From Deferribacteraceae bacterium (lineage in GTDB: Bacteria; Chrysiogenota; Deferribacteres; Deferribacterales; Deferrivibrionaceae), in contig JAIHAR010000012.1 in assembly GCA_020054865.1 (NCBI GenBank), positions 1-53,022 on the forward strand: DNA of 53,022 nucleotides. The letters run 5' to 3'. Below are positions 25,425-33,766 of this stretch, one piece after another (position 1 is the stretch's first letter; each line of letters opens with the position of its first letter). The notes beneath the pieces were generated by a model. That model did not search any database. It was not told the origin of the DNA and saw nothing but the letters and a program-made list of their open reading frames with translations. The position numbers and the translations under genes were made by a program.

Positions 25425-26762
25425 TTAGTAATTGTCTTTTATCTCATATTTTTCAAGACGGTAAAGCAAAACATGTCTTGGAATACAGAGATATTCGGCA
25501 GCTTTTGATTTATTTCCGTTAAATTTTTCCAGGGATTTCAAGATTATCTCTTTTTCGAAAGCCAAAATGTCAAATGAATCATTCGGAAGGTTTAAGGTGA
25601 GGCAAGATTTAACATTATCCGTACCTTTATTTAAAAAATCAATGGTTAATCTTCCATCTTTTGCCAAAATTGCCATACGGTAAACAGCGTTTTCAAGCTC
25701 TCTTATGTTTCCTGGCCAATCGTAATTTTGCAGCTTGGCTAATATGTCTTTGTCAACTTGTATATGTTTGTAGCCATATTTTTTTAGGAAGAAATCCACG
25801 AGCTCCGGTATATCCTCTTTCCTTTCCCTTAAAGGGGGGATTGTAATAGGGAATATGTTGAGTCTGTAATAAAGGTCTTCCCTGAATTGCCCTTTTTCTA
25901 CAAGTATTTCAAGATTTTTGTTTGTGGCGGCTATTACCCTTACATTGACATATTCCAGGGAGCCTGCCCCTACCGGCTGAATTTCCCCTTCCTGTAAAAA
26001 TCTGAGAAGTTTTGCCTGCATATCAAGAGGTATTTCACCTATTTCGTCCAGAAAAAGTGTACCTTTGTCGGCATTCTTTATTTTCCCTGTTTTATCTCTG
26101 TCAGCTCCGGTAAAAGACCCCTTTTTATGTCCAAATAGTTCGCTTTCGAAAAGATTTTCAGGTATGGCTGCACAATTTACTGCCACAAATGGTTTGGTGG
26201 CCCTGTTACTTTGATAATGAATTTGTTTTGCAAAAAGCTCTTTGCCTGTACCACTTTCTCCATATAATAAGACTGGGGCATCTGTTTCTGCTACTTTTTC
26301 AATGAGATTCATAACAGTTTTGAATTTGGGACTTTTACCGATTAAATTAGGTCTGAATGTATTTTTAACAAAGTCTTTCAGCTGCATATTTTCATTTTCA
26401 ATCTTTTTAAAGTTTGCAGCCTTTTTTACAGTATTTATAAGGACTTCATTTTCAAAAGGTTTGGGAATGTAGTCATAGGCGCCTGCCTTAATAGCATTTA
26501 CTGCATCAGCGATATTTCCGTAAGCGGTTATAATTATTACAATTGAGTTTAAGTTATTTTTTAATATGAAATTAAGAATATCGTTTCCGTTTGCCCCGGG
26601 TAGTTTTATGTCTGTAATAACTATGTCGTAATTTTTCTTTACTATAAGCTCAAGAGCCTTGTCCCCTCTGTTTGAATGTTCAATAGTAAACCCTTCGTCT
26701 TCAAGCATTATCTTTATAAGTGTTGCAAGGGTTTCGTTATCTTCAACAAGCAATATTTTCAT
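25425..26762 (-). CDS. NtrC-family sigma-54-dependent response regulator
   Basis: A 445-residue activator. The receiver domain (1-120) has the acidic pocket VEDN and phospho-acceptor Asp51 in VITDIKLPG. The AAA+ domain has Walker A GESGTGKE (168-175), GSFTGA (215-220), Walker B GTLFLDE (234-240) and a sensor-II region. GSFTGA is a Ser variant of the GAFTGA loop that contacts sigma-54. The Fis-type HTH is at the end (NGNKSKAAEYLCIPRHVLLY). Its start overlaps the histidine kinase end by 20 nt, so the two are translationally coupled. A sigma-54 promoter and paired dyads occur upstream of the operon's first gene at 30149-30254, which points to autoregulation. Confidence 0.95.
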   Translation of the reverse strand: MKILLVEDNETLATLIKIMLEDEGFTIEHSNRGDKALELIVKKNYDIVITDIKLPGANGNDILNFILKNNLNSIVIIITAYGNIADAVNAIKAGAYDYIPKPFENEVLINTVKKAANFKKIENENMQLKDFVKNTFRPNLIGKSPKFKTVMNLIEKVAETDAPVLLYGESGTGKELFAKQIHYQSNRATKPFVAVNCAAIPENLFESELFGHKKGSFTGADRDKTGKIKNADKGTLFLDEIGEIPLDMQAKLLRFLQEGEIQPVGAGSLEYVNVRVIAATNKNLEILVEKGQFREDLYYRLNIFPITIPPLRERKEDIPELVDFFLKKYGYKHIQVDKDILAKLQNYDWPGNIRELENAVYRMAILAKDGRLTIDFLNKGTDNVKSCLTLNLPNDSFDILAFEKEIILKSLEKFNGNKSKAAEYLCIPRHVLLYRLEKYEIKDNY

Positions 26763-27864
26763 CGGTTACCCTTTTGAATGTAATGATAAATTTTGCCCCA
26801 TTGTCGTTTACAATATCAAGTTTTCCGCCATGTTCATTGATTATTTTCATTGTAATTGTAAGCCCTAAGCCAGATCCTGTTTCTTTTGTAGTATAAAATG
26901 GTTCAAAGATTTTTTCCATAATACTTTCAGAGATGCCACTTCCGTTATCTTTGATAGAGAAAATTACATAATATTTGCTGCACTCGGCAGAAAATTCAAT
27001 GAGTTTTTCTTTTTTACCATTAAGTCTTAATTCTTCCACAGAATTTAAAAATATATTGATAAATGCCTGTTTCAGGTTATTAAGGTCACCTTCAATAAAG
27101 GTATTTTTGTCACATTTAAAATTTTCTTCAATTTTTATATCTTCTTTTGTTGATTTTATGGCAAGCTTTAGCCATTCCAAAAGCTCATTATAAAAATTTT
27201 CTACATTGATTTGGCGGGTTTCATTTTTGCCAAATTTGGCATACTGCAAGAATCTATCCACAAAATTATTTAACCTGTCTATTTCTGAAATCAGAATATT
27301 AATAAGCTGTTCAACATTTTTGCCCTGCTTTATAAGATTTGCAGCAGATTTTAAAGATGCAAGCGGATTTCTGATTTCGTGTGCGATACCTGCAGATAAC
27401 TGACCTAACGCCCTGAGTTTTTCAGATTTGGCAAATTCCTTTTCCATTCTAATTTTTTCTTCTGTCGCTGCTTCCAGCTCTTTATAGGCATTTTGAACTT
27501 TTATTTTTTCAAGATAAAGTTTTTGGGAATAAAATCCCGCAAATATACCAAGTGTATACATCATCAACACTTCCACAAAGCTGCGCAAATGATAGTGTTT
27601 GAGCTCAAATATGTTTAAATAAATGTTGGGGGCATAAGATACGGTAATTACAAATGAAGCCAATATCCCGCCAATAAGTCCATAATTCATTGCTATTATT
27701 ATGACAATTATGTAGAGCATGTAGTAGTGCACTATGTGTATTATACTGAAATCCGAAGGGGTGGTGTGGTGAAAAAACATTGTTACAAGAAAGAAAATAA
27801 GAGAAAAAAGCCCGACAAATTTATTGCCGGGGATATAATATTTTTTAATTGACAATCTGCCCAT
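26743..27864 (-). CDS. Sensor histidine kinase (integral-membrane input)
   Basis: A 373-residue kinase, cognate to the NtrC-type regulator encoded directly after it. The N-terminal 115 residues are four or five hydrophobic helices with little periplasmic sequence, rich in His near HHTTPSDFSIIHIVHYY. A coiled linker follows. The H-box is GIAHEIRNPLASL (His162), the N-box FLNSVEEL and the G-boxes DNGSGIS and GSGLGLTI. The start overlaps the ABC ATPase end. ATG 27864 has AAGGA touching it, so TTG 27855, with AAGGA about 8 nt upstream, may be the true start. The His-rich membrane input would fit metal sensing, but that is inference. Confidence 0.9.
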   Translation of the reverse strand: MGRLSIKKYYIPGNKFVGLFSLIFFLVTMFFHHTTPSDFSIIHIVHYYMLYIIVIIIAMNYGLIGGILASFVITVSYAPNIYLNIFELKHYHLRSFVEVLMMYTLGIFAGFYSQKLYLEKIKVQNAYKELEAATEEKIRMEKEFAKSEKLRALGQLSAGIAHEIRNPLASLKSAANLIKQGKNVEQLINILISEIDRLNNFVDRFLQYAKFGKNETRQINVENFYNELLEWLKLAIKSTKEDIKIEENFKCDKNTFIEGDLNNLKQAFINIFLNSVEELRLNGKKEKLIEFSAECSKYYVIFSIKDNGSGISESIMEKIFEPFYTTKETGSGLGLTITMKIINEHGGKLDIVNDNGAKFIITFKRVTDENIAC

Positions 27865-28510
27865 CCTTCATTGTAATTATCCTTTCTGCAAAGTCAGCCA
27901 TACTTTTATCGTGTGTTACCATCAATATAGTGTAACCTTCATTGTTAAGTTGTTTGAAAATATTTGCCACAATCATACTGTTTTCAGCATCAAGGTTCCC
28001 TGTAGGTTCGTCAGCAAAAATCACCTTTGGCTTTTTTATAAGCGCCCTTGCTATTGCCACTCTTTGCTGCTCACCACCCGAAAGCTGATTTGGCAGTCTG
28101 TCGTACTTTCCGTTCAAGCCTACTTTGTCAAGACACTCTTTTGCATACTCAATATCTTCTTTTTTTACCGGTGTAAAACTTTTTGAGCAAGGTAAAAGTA
28201 CATTTTCAAGTGCAGTCAGATATGGGATAAGATAGTGAAACTGAAAGATAACAGAAAATTCCTCATTTCTCAGTTTGTTCAACTCTTTTTCCTTTACATC
28301 GAAGTAGTTAATGTCATTATAACATATTTTGCCAGAATCAGCTTTCATAAGTGTTGACAGGATGTTTAATAGTGTACTTTTGCCTGAGCCGGATTTACCT
28401 AAAATGGCTACAAATTCCCCCGCATCAATTTCAAGGGTCAAATCTTTTAAGACATGTGTTTCAATTTTTCCGTTATAGTAAAATTTATTTAGATTTTCTG
28501 TACTTAACAT
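27845..28510 (-). CDS. ABC transporter ATP-binding protein (LolD/MacB type)
   Basis: A 221-residue ATPase. Walker A is GKSGSGKST, the Q-loop FQFHYL, the signature LSGGEQQRVAIARA and Walker B VIFADEPTGNLD, the last being typical of the LolD/MacB/FtsX-partner class. It pairs with the FtsX-type permease encoded 12 nt upstream in the same operon. The similar gene order DUF2318 protein, permease, ATPase occurs in the P19-type iron systems of Campylobacter. GAGG lies about 7 nt before the ATG. Confidence 0.93.
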   Translation of the reverse strand: MLSTENLNKFYYNGKIETHVLKDLTLEIDAGEFVAILGKSGSGKSTLLNILSTLMKADSGKICYNDINYFDVKEKELNKLRNEEFSVIFQFHYLIPYLTALENVLLPCSKSFTPVKKEDIEYAKECLDKVGLNGKYDRLPNQLSGGEQQRVAIARALIKKPKVIFADEPTGNLDAENSMIVANIFKQLNNEGYTILMVTHDKSMADFAERIITMKDGQIVN

Positions 28511-28522
28511 ATTATACCTCTT

Positions 28523-29683
28523 TTATAATGCAATAAGTGCTTCAGACGGAGTTATTTTTGCTGCTTTTGCTGCTGGTAGACTTGATGAGATTATGGCAAT
28601 TAAGCCAACAGCAATAACAACCAGGACACTTTCCAGGAAACTGAATGTTATTTTTCCAGCTTCAATGTGCAGAATATCAAGTATTTTGAAACTTAAAAAA
28701 TATCCGCTTGTATAACCAACCAGACCTGACATTATACCTATTAAGAGAGCCTCGGTAATAAAAATTATAAATATATTTGACTTGGAATATCCCACCGCTC
28801 TTAATATGCCGATCTCTTTTTTCCTTTCTGTAACGGAAGAGAGCATAAATATAGCAAGCATAAAGCATGCAATAAAAATAATTACTCCACTTAAAATAGC
28901 AGCGAGTTTTTCTACAAAGTGTACGGCTGACATTCTTTGTTTTACCAGTTTCTGGACGGCATTGATTTCTGAATCTGGAATGGCGACTTTAATTTGATTG
29001 ACTATGTCTTCAATAGGACACCCTGCACAAAGTGCTGACACTTCGACAAAATTAATTTTATTGGTTTCACCTGTGAGGTTTTGCAATTGGTGCAGGTTAG
29101 CAAAAATAAGATTATCCTCTTCAGAACCGGTACTTTCAATTACACCTGAGATTGTAAAATTGCTGCCATAAAGCTGTATTTTATCACCCATATTTTTATT
29201 AAGTTTTTTGGCAATATTTGAACCTATAATTACTTCATCTCCCCTTTCAATCATTTTTCCTGAAATATTCCAGTAGCTTTTTATTTTTATCTCTTCTTGT
29301 GGGACGATACCAACTACGCCTACCAATTTATCTTCTAATTTAGCTGCTTTTACTAGTTTTGGAGCTACAGCACTTATGTTTTTATTAAACTCAATGTTTC
29401 TTATTTTTTCTACAACATCAGTTTCAGGAAGGTATTTAACCTCGTAAGACAAATTTCCAAGCTGTACCCCGCCGTAAGAAATATTTATCTCATCCGTTTT
29501 CGGGTACACAAGTATGTTTGCACCAAACTTGTTCATCTTTTCTTCCAGAGCTTCTGAAACTGTGGAAGAGACTTTGTTAAGTGCGACAGAAGAAGTAATG
29601 CCTATTGCAAATACGAATATTAAAATAGCTGTTTTAAAAAACTTTACCTTCAGGTTTTTAAACGGAATCGTAAAAATATTCAT
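28523..29683 (-). CDS. ABC transporter permease, FtsX/MacB type
   Basis: A 386-residue permease. One membrane helix lies near residues 13-33, then a large periplasmic domain (about 35-260). Three C-terminal helices form an FtsX domain with SVTERKKEIGILRAVGYSKSNIF, the coupling motif of this class. Two Cys in ALCAGCPIED of the periplasmic domain could bind metal or form a disulfide. Such permeases usually act mechanically on lipoproteins or periplasmic substrates rather than as channels. The neighbour is a Cys-rich lipoprotein, a likely partner. Confidence 0.9.
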   Translation of the reverse strand: MNIFTIPFKNLKVKFFKTAILIFVFAIGITSSVALNKVSSTVSEALEEKMNKFGANILVYPKTDEINISYGGVQLGNLSYEVKYLPETDVVEKIRNIEFNKNISAVAPKLVKAAKLEDKLVGVVGIVPQEEIKIKSYWNISGKMIERGDEVIIGSNIAKKLNKNMGDKIQLYGSNFTISGVIESTGSEEDNLIFANLHQLQNLTGETNKINFVEVSALCAGCPIEDIVNQIKVAIPDSEINAVQKLVKQRMSAVHFVEKLAAILSGVIIFIACFMLAIFMLSSVTERKKEIGILRAVGYSKSNIFIIFITEALLIGIMSGLVGYTSGYFLSFKILDILHIEAGKITFSFLESVLVVIAVGLIAIISSSLPAAKAAKITPSEALIAL

Positions 29684-29692
29684 ATTTTTACC

Positions 29693-30118
29693 CTAAAAAT
29701 AGAATGAGCCTTTTTTAATGTCGGCAACTTGTATTTCAAGAAAGCTACCATTTACACTTCTGTTTAATGGTGCTGGATTGCAACCACCTTTTTGCACATT
29801 TATCTTTGATTCGTGAAATCTTTGCCCGCAATTATTACAAATTACAAAATCACTTTCCTGACGATACCCTTTTTTTTCCGGATAGCATACGTCGCAAGCA
29901 TCAAAAGCTGCTCTTATGGTCCCGTCATTGCTTTGCAATACAAAAAATTTAACAGGTTTGCCATTGTTATCATATTCATAGTAGTGAATATTACCGTCAC
30001 TTACTTTGGAAACGGGTATTTTAACGATTCCATTTTCCGCTTTTACTTTTTCATATTTGCCACTCTGGCAGCCAACTAAGAAAATTAATGTAATAAAGCT
30101 AAAAAGTAACTTTTTCAT
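29693..30118 (-). CDS. DUF2318 (FtrD-like) cysteine-rich lipoprotein
   Basis: A 141-residue protein with a lipobox (LIFLVGC, Cys17) after a short signal. The DUF2318 core has five Cys: DACDVC (75, 78), ICNNCG (94, 97) and GGCNPAP (113). DUF2318 domains occur in FtrD-like and Campylobacter Cj1660-like proteins linked to iron transport and may carry a redox or metal centre. I start at ATG 30118 because GAGGTG lies upstream and the lipoprotein signal begins there. An upstream ATG at 30202 would put 28 unrelated residues before it. It is first in the operon and lies 20 nt after the start predicted from a sigma-54 promoter. Confidence 0.88.
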   Translation of the reverse strand: MKKLLFSFITLIFLVGCQSGKYEKVKAENGIVKIPVSKVSDGNIHYYEYDNNGKPVKFFVLQSNDGTIRAAFDACDVCYPEKKGYRQESDFVICNNCGQRFHESKINVQKGGCNPAPLNRSVNGSFLEIQVADIKKGSFYF

Positions 30119-30148
30119 ATTACACCTCACAAATTTTTTGAATAACTG

Positions 30149-30164
30149 AGCAATTCTTTTGCCA
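30149..30164 (-). promoter_or_regulatory. Sigma-54 promoter of the DUF2318-ABC-two-component operon
   Basis: The minus strand reads TGGCAAAAGAATTGCT, which fits TGGCA-N6-TTGCT with GG and GC exactly 12 nt apart. The start is predicted near 30138, 20 nt before the lipoprotein ATG with GAGGTG in between. The operon encodes an NtrC-type sigma-54 activator. Confidence 0.8.
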
Positions 30165-30217
30165 TATTTGTAAATATTTGATAAATAGTATTTGTTAACC
30201 ATATAAATTAAAAGTAT

Positions 30218-30254
30218 GTAGAATATTCTCTATAATTTGTGTAGAATATTCTAC
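30218..30254. promoter_or_regulatory. Two dyad sites (activator-binding candidates)
   Basis: GTAGAATATTCTAC at 30241-30254 is a perfect 14-bp palindrome. A second copy at 30218-30231 has the same first 12 bases and a less perfect end. Their centres are 23 bp apart, about two helical turns. They lie about 87 and 110 bp upstream of the predicted sigma-54 start, the usual place for NtrC-family enhancer sites. They also lie 75-120 bp upstream of the divergent arsenosugar-type operon. Confidence 0.65.
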
Positions 30255-30305
30255 ATTATGAAGCTCTTTTTTGGGATGTTTAAAGAATTAGATGTGAAAA
30301 TAGCA

Positions 30306-30333
30306 TTGTAAAATGATTAATATGAATTATAAT
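30306..30333 (+). promoter_or_regulatory. Promoter of the arsenosugar-type operon, predicted leaderless
   Basis: TTGTAA, 16-nt spacer, TATAAT, then six nt to ATG 30340. The transcript should start exactly at the A of the start codon. No ribosome site is present. Confidence 0.65.
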
Positions 30334-30339
30334 TGTTAA

Positions 30340-31062
30340 ATGAGAATAATTATAAAAACAGTATTTCTTTTTTTTGTTTTTTCACAACTAAGCTTTTCTT
30401 TTACTGCTGATATTCATAAAAAATTCGATAATGTTTTAAAGACATACGTGTCAAATGGATTAGTTGACTACAAATCTTTGTTACAAAATAGAAAACAGTT
30501 TGATGACTATTTGTTATCTTTGTCATATGTGAAAGAAAGTGAATATAATTCATGGGACACTAACACAAAACTTTCTTTCTTAATTAATCTTTACAATGCA
30601 GCAACTTTACAGCTAATCATTGATAATTACCCTGTAAAATCGATAAAAGATATTGGTAATATTTTCAGCGGTCCCTGGGATAAAAAGGTTGTCAAACTGT
30701 TTGGTAATAAAATTTCTCTTGATAATCTTGAGCACGATATTATCCGTAAGCAGTTTAATGAACCACGAATTCATTTTGCGCTGGTATGTGCTGCAAAAGG
30801 GTGTCCCCCGCTTCGCTTCGAAGCCTATACAGGGAAGAAGCTTGATGCACAGCTTAATGAGCAAGTACAAGAATATTTACAGTCAAACTATGGGATGGTG
30901 GTGGATTACCAAAAAAATACTGTTTTTCTGTCCTCTATATTTAAATGGTATGATGAAGATTTTAGCTCGATAGATGATTTTATTAAAAAATATTCTTTAA
31001 TAGATATAAAAAATTTTAATAAAAAATGGATAAAGTATGACTGGAGCTTAAATGAAAAATAA
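30340..31062 (+). CDS. DUF547 secreted protein
   Basis: A 240-residue protein with an N-terminal signal peptide (hydrophobic VFLFFVFSQLSFSF). The DUF547 core follows: KLSFLINLYNAATLQLI, then HFALVCAAKGCPPL with its two conserved Cys, then SIFKWYDEDF. DUF547 proteins are of unknown function and often neighbour arsenosugar-type genes, as here. The signal implies a periplasmic place. It is the first gene of the operon and has a leaderless-type promoter. The next gene starts 23 nt downstream. Confidence 0.88.
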   Translation: MRIIIKTVFLFFVFSQLSFSFTADIHKKFDNVLKTYVSNGLVDYKSLLQNRKQFDDYLLSLSYVKESEYNSWDTNTKLSFLINLYNAATLQLIIDNYPVKSIKDIGNIFSGPWDKKVVKLFGNKISLDNLEHDIIRKQFNEPRIHFALVCAAKGCPPLRFEAYTGKKLDAQLNEQVQEYLQSNYGMVVDYQKNTVFLSSIFKWYDEDFSSIDDFIKKYSLIDIKNFNKKWIKYDWSLNEK

Positions 31063-31085
31063 GTACGGTTTGTTTTGGAGGTAAG

Positions 31086-33110
31086 ATGCAGGAAATTTTA
31101 AATGAGAAACATCGCTTAAAAGACTATAGCTGGAATTTTACTGAAAATGGGGAGATGAGGGCATACGTAACGCCAACTAAGTTAAAAGAGCTCTGGTTTC
31201 ACACGGGAACAATTTGTAATTTGAGATGCCCATTTTGCTTTGAAGGCTCATCACCCAACAACAACAGGATAGAGCAGCTGACACTTTCTGATATTAAACC
31301 TTTTATAGAAGAAGCGTTGGAGATAGGTGTAGAAAGGTTTTCCTTTACAGGTGGTGAACCTTTTGTAAATAAAGAGTTTATTAAAATACTTGACTATGCG
31401 CTTAATTTTAAAGATTGTCTGGTTTTGACAAATGCTACAGAGCCACTACTTAAAAATTTAGACAAGATTAAATCTTTTGCCAACAAACCTAACAAGCTTA
31501 CTTTTAGAGTAAGTCTTGATTCTTATGATGAAACTGTTCACGATAAAAATAGAGGTAAAGGTAAATTTAAGCTTTCTCTTGAATTGTTAAAAAAAATATA
31601 TGAAATGGGTTTTGATGTATCAGTTGCCAGCCAAGCTTCTGTAAATGAATCTATTTCAAATATAAATGAAAATTTTGCAAAACTTTTTAATCAGTCAGGA
31701 CTACTTGAAACAATGGAAATAGTATCTTTTGTAGATTTAAAGCGCCCAGGTGCTGCAGTAAAAGTACCTGAAATAACAAAAGCCCAGCTTTATTCCACCA
31801 AAAGTGATGAAGAGATAGAAAATTTAATGTGTAGTTACAGCAAAATGGTTTTAAAAAAAGATGGTAAAGTAAGTGTCTATGCATGCACTTTGGTAGATGA
31901 TGACGAACAATATGATTTGGGCAGCACACTTAAAGAGGCAATGCAGGCAAAAGTATCTCTTAAGCATCATAGATGTTTTATATGCTATTCTGATGGGGTG
32001 TCATGTAGTCAATTAAGCAGTAAAATAGCCAAAAAGCAAAGAGAGGAAGGTATGATTACGAAAGAAGCAGCTGTGAATAAAGATGATATAAAAGAGTACT
32101 ATGGTAAGGTTTTAAAGACAAAATATGATTTAAAAACATCAGCTTGTTGCTCTACCGAGTCGGTTCCTGACTATGTAAAAAGTATACTTTTGGATATTGA
32201 AGAGGAGATTTTGGATAAATTTTATGGGTGTGGCTCTCCGATTCCTCTGGCAGTAGAGGGTTGCACGGTGATTGACCTTGGGTGTGGCACGGGAAGAGAT
32301 GCCTACATCCTTTCCAGGCTTGTTGGCGAAAACGGGAAAGTAATTGGCGTTGATATGACAGATGAACAGCTTGATGTAGCTAAAAAATATATTGATTTAA
32401 TGACCGAAAAATTTGGTTTTAAAAGTCCAAACATAGAATTTAAAAAAGGGTATATAGAAGAGCTTGACAAGTTGGGCATAGAGGACAATTCCGTCGATGT
32501 GGTGATATCAAATTGTGTGGTAAATCTCTCATTTGATAAGTCAAAATTATTGAAGGAAATTTTTAGGGTATTAAAGCCAGGCGGTGAGCTTTATTTTTCC
32601 GACGTGTTTGCGTCAAGAAGAATCCCTGATGAATTGAAAACAGACCCGGTGTTGATAGGTGAATGTATCGCCGGAGCATTTTATATTGAGGACTTTAGAA
32701 GAGCTGTTTCTAAACTTGGATATCCTGATGTAAGAATTGTTTCTTCAAGAGAGATAGAAATAAATAATCCTGAAATAAAACAAAAAGTTGGGATGGCAAA
32801 ACTTTATTCCAGGACTGTTAGGGTATTCAAGATAGAAGATTTGGAAGATAGATGTGAAGACTACGGTCAGGTTGCTATTTACCTTGGCACAATACCTCAG
32901 GAGCCAAATTTTTTTATGTTGGATGATCACCACATATTTGAAAAGGGGAAACCGATGCTTGTTTGCGGCAACACTGCGTCAATGTTGTCTCAGACAAGAT
33001 ACTCCAAACATTTTAAAGTTTTTGGTGATCGCTCCACTCATTATGGGCTATTTGATTGTGGTGATGATAAACAAAATAATGATGAACCGAAAAATGCCTG
33101 TGGTTGTTAA
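31086..33110 (+). CDS. arsM: Radical SAM/SPASM-like enzyme fused to ArsM-type arsenite S-adenosylmethionine methyltransferase
   Basis: A 674-residue fusion. Residues 1-320 form a radical SAM domain with the cluster motif Cys44-x3-Cys48-x2-Cys51 (CNLRCPFC), FTGGEP at 87-92, and a SPASM-like set of later Cys (249, 267, 297, 300, 307). Residues 350-674 form an ArsM. They include a Cys pair 354-355, YGCGSP (Cys382), SAM motif DLGCGTGRDAY (397-407), ISNCVVNLS (Cys477), GECIAGAFYIEDF (Cys527), and the C-terminal part LFDCGDD seen in arsenosugar-type ArsM. Cys382, Cys477 and Cys527 match the three arsenite-binding Cys of characterised ArsM. The fused radical SAM domain does not show the ArsS pattern, so its reaction is unknown. 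GGAGG lies 5 nt before the ATG. The next gene begins directly after the stop. Confidence 0.9.
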   Translation: MQEILNEKHRLKDYSWNFTENGEMRAYVTPTKLKELWFHTGTICNLRCPFCFEGSSPNNNRIEQLTLSDIKPFIEEALEIGVERFSFTGGEPFVNKEFIKILDYALNFKDCLVLTNATEPLLKNLDKIKSFANKPNKLTFRVSLDSYDETVHDKNRGKGKFKLSLELLKKIYEMGFDVSVASQASVNESISNINENFAKLFNQSGLLETMEIVSFVDLKRPGAAVKVPEITKAQLYSTKSDEEIENLMCSYSKMVLKKDGKVSVYACTLVDDDEQYDLGSTLKEAMQAKVSLKHHRCFICYSDGVSCSQLSSKIAKKQREEGMITKEAAVNKDDIKEYYGKVLKTKYDLKTSACCSTESVPDYVKSILLDIEEEILDKFYGCGSPIPLAVEGCTVIDLGCGTGRDAYILSRLVGENGKVIGVDMTDEQLDVAKKYIDLMTEKFGFKSPNIEFKKGYIEELDKLGIEDNSVDVVISNCVVNLSFDKSKLLKEIFRVLKPGGELYFSDVFASRRIPDELKTDPVLIGECIAGAFYIEDFRRAVSKLGYPDVRIVSSREIEINNPEIKQKVGMAKLYSRTVRVFKIEDLEDRCEDYGQVAIYLGTIPQEPNFFMLDDHHIFEKGKPMLVCGNTASMLSQTRYSKHFKVFGDRSTHYGLFDCGDDKQNNDEPKNACGC

Positions 33111-33764
33111 ATGAAAAAATATCTAAAGCTACTGCTTGCCACACTGATTATTTTATTGCTTGTTTTTGCCGGTAAATATTATGGGCTTTCAGAAAAGTTT
33201 GGTGATTTTAGAGAGTGGGTAGCCTCAAAAGGAGCCTGGGGTCCCATTATTTTTATGGGGGTTTATGCACTGGCTACTGTAACGGCAATCCCCGGTTCGG
33301 CACTGACCATAATGGCAGGAGCGATTTTTGGCTCGATTGTAGGGGTTGTGACGGTTATATTTGGAGCAACCATTGGCGCATCGCTGTGCTTTCTGATTTC
33401 AAGATATTTTGCAAGGGATTTTGTAGTATCACTTTTGTCAAAAAGTGAAAAGTTTAAAAAATTAGATGATATGACTGAGAAAAATGGAGCAATAATTGTA
33501 GCTATTACAAGGCTTGTTCCGCTTTTCCCTTTTAATCTCCTTAACTATGGTTTCGGACTTACAAAAGTACCTTTTATGACGTACGTCTTTTGGTCTTTTA
33601 TATGTATGCTGCCCGGGACAGTCCTTTATGTAGTTGGGACGGATGCTGTAACTACTGCAATCAGGGAAGGTAAAATCCCCTGGGTGCTTGTAGCTGTGGT
33701 ATTACTGATATTTGCAATCCTATTTTTGCTTGTCAAAAAAGCAAAGAGTAAAATCAAGGAATAA
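33111..33764 (+). CDS. TVP38/TMEM64 family membrane protein
   Basis: A 217-residue inner-membrane protein of the VTT/SNARE-associated (DedA-like) class, with about five or six hydrophobic segments. Family motifs are visible: FMGVYALATVTAIPGSALTI, AGAIFGSIVGVV, and TRLVPLFPFNLLNYGFGLT. Its start codon abuts the stop codon of the ArsM fusion gene, so translation is coupled. Genes of this family often sit beside MerA-like flavoproteins and arsenosugar-type genes. A role in moving a lipid or organoarsenical intermediate is possible but not shown. Confidence 0.9.
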   Translation: MKKYLKLLLATLIILLLVFAGKYYGLSEKFGDFREWVASKGAWGPIIFMGVYALATVTAIPGSALTIMAGAIFGSIVGVVTVIFGATIGASLCFLISRYFARDFVVSLLSKSEKFKKLDDMTEKNGAIIVAITRLVPLFPFNLLNYGFGLTKVPFMTYVFWSFICMLPGTVLYVVGTDAVTTAIREGKIPWVLVAVVLLIFAILFLLVKKAKSKIKE

Positions 33765-33766
33765 AT

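Noticed and set aside
30231-30236. TATAAT between the two dyads as a plus-strand promoter
   Set aside because: The -35 is weak, and a better TTGTAA-16-TATAAT lies next to the DUF547 start. The hexamer may be chance in AT-rich DNA.
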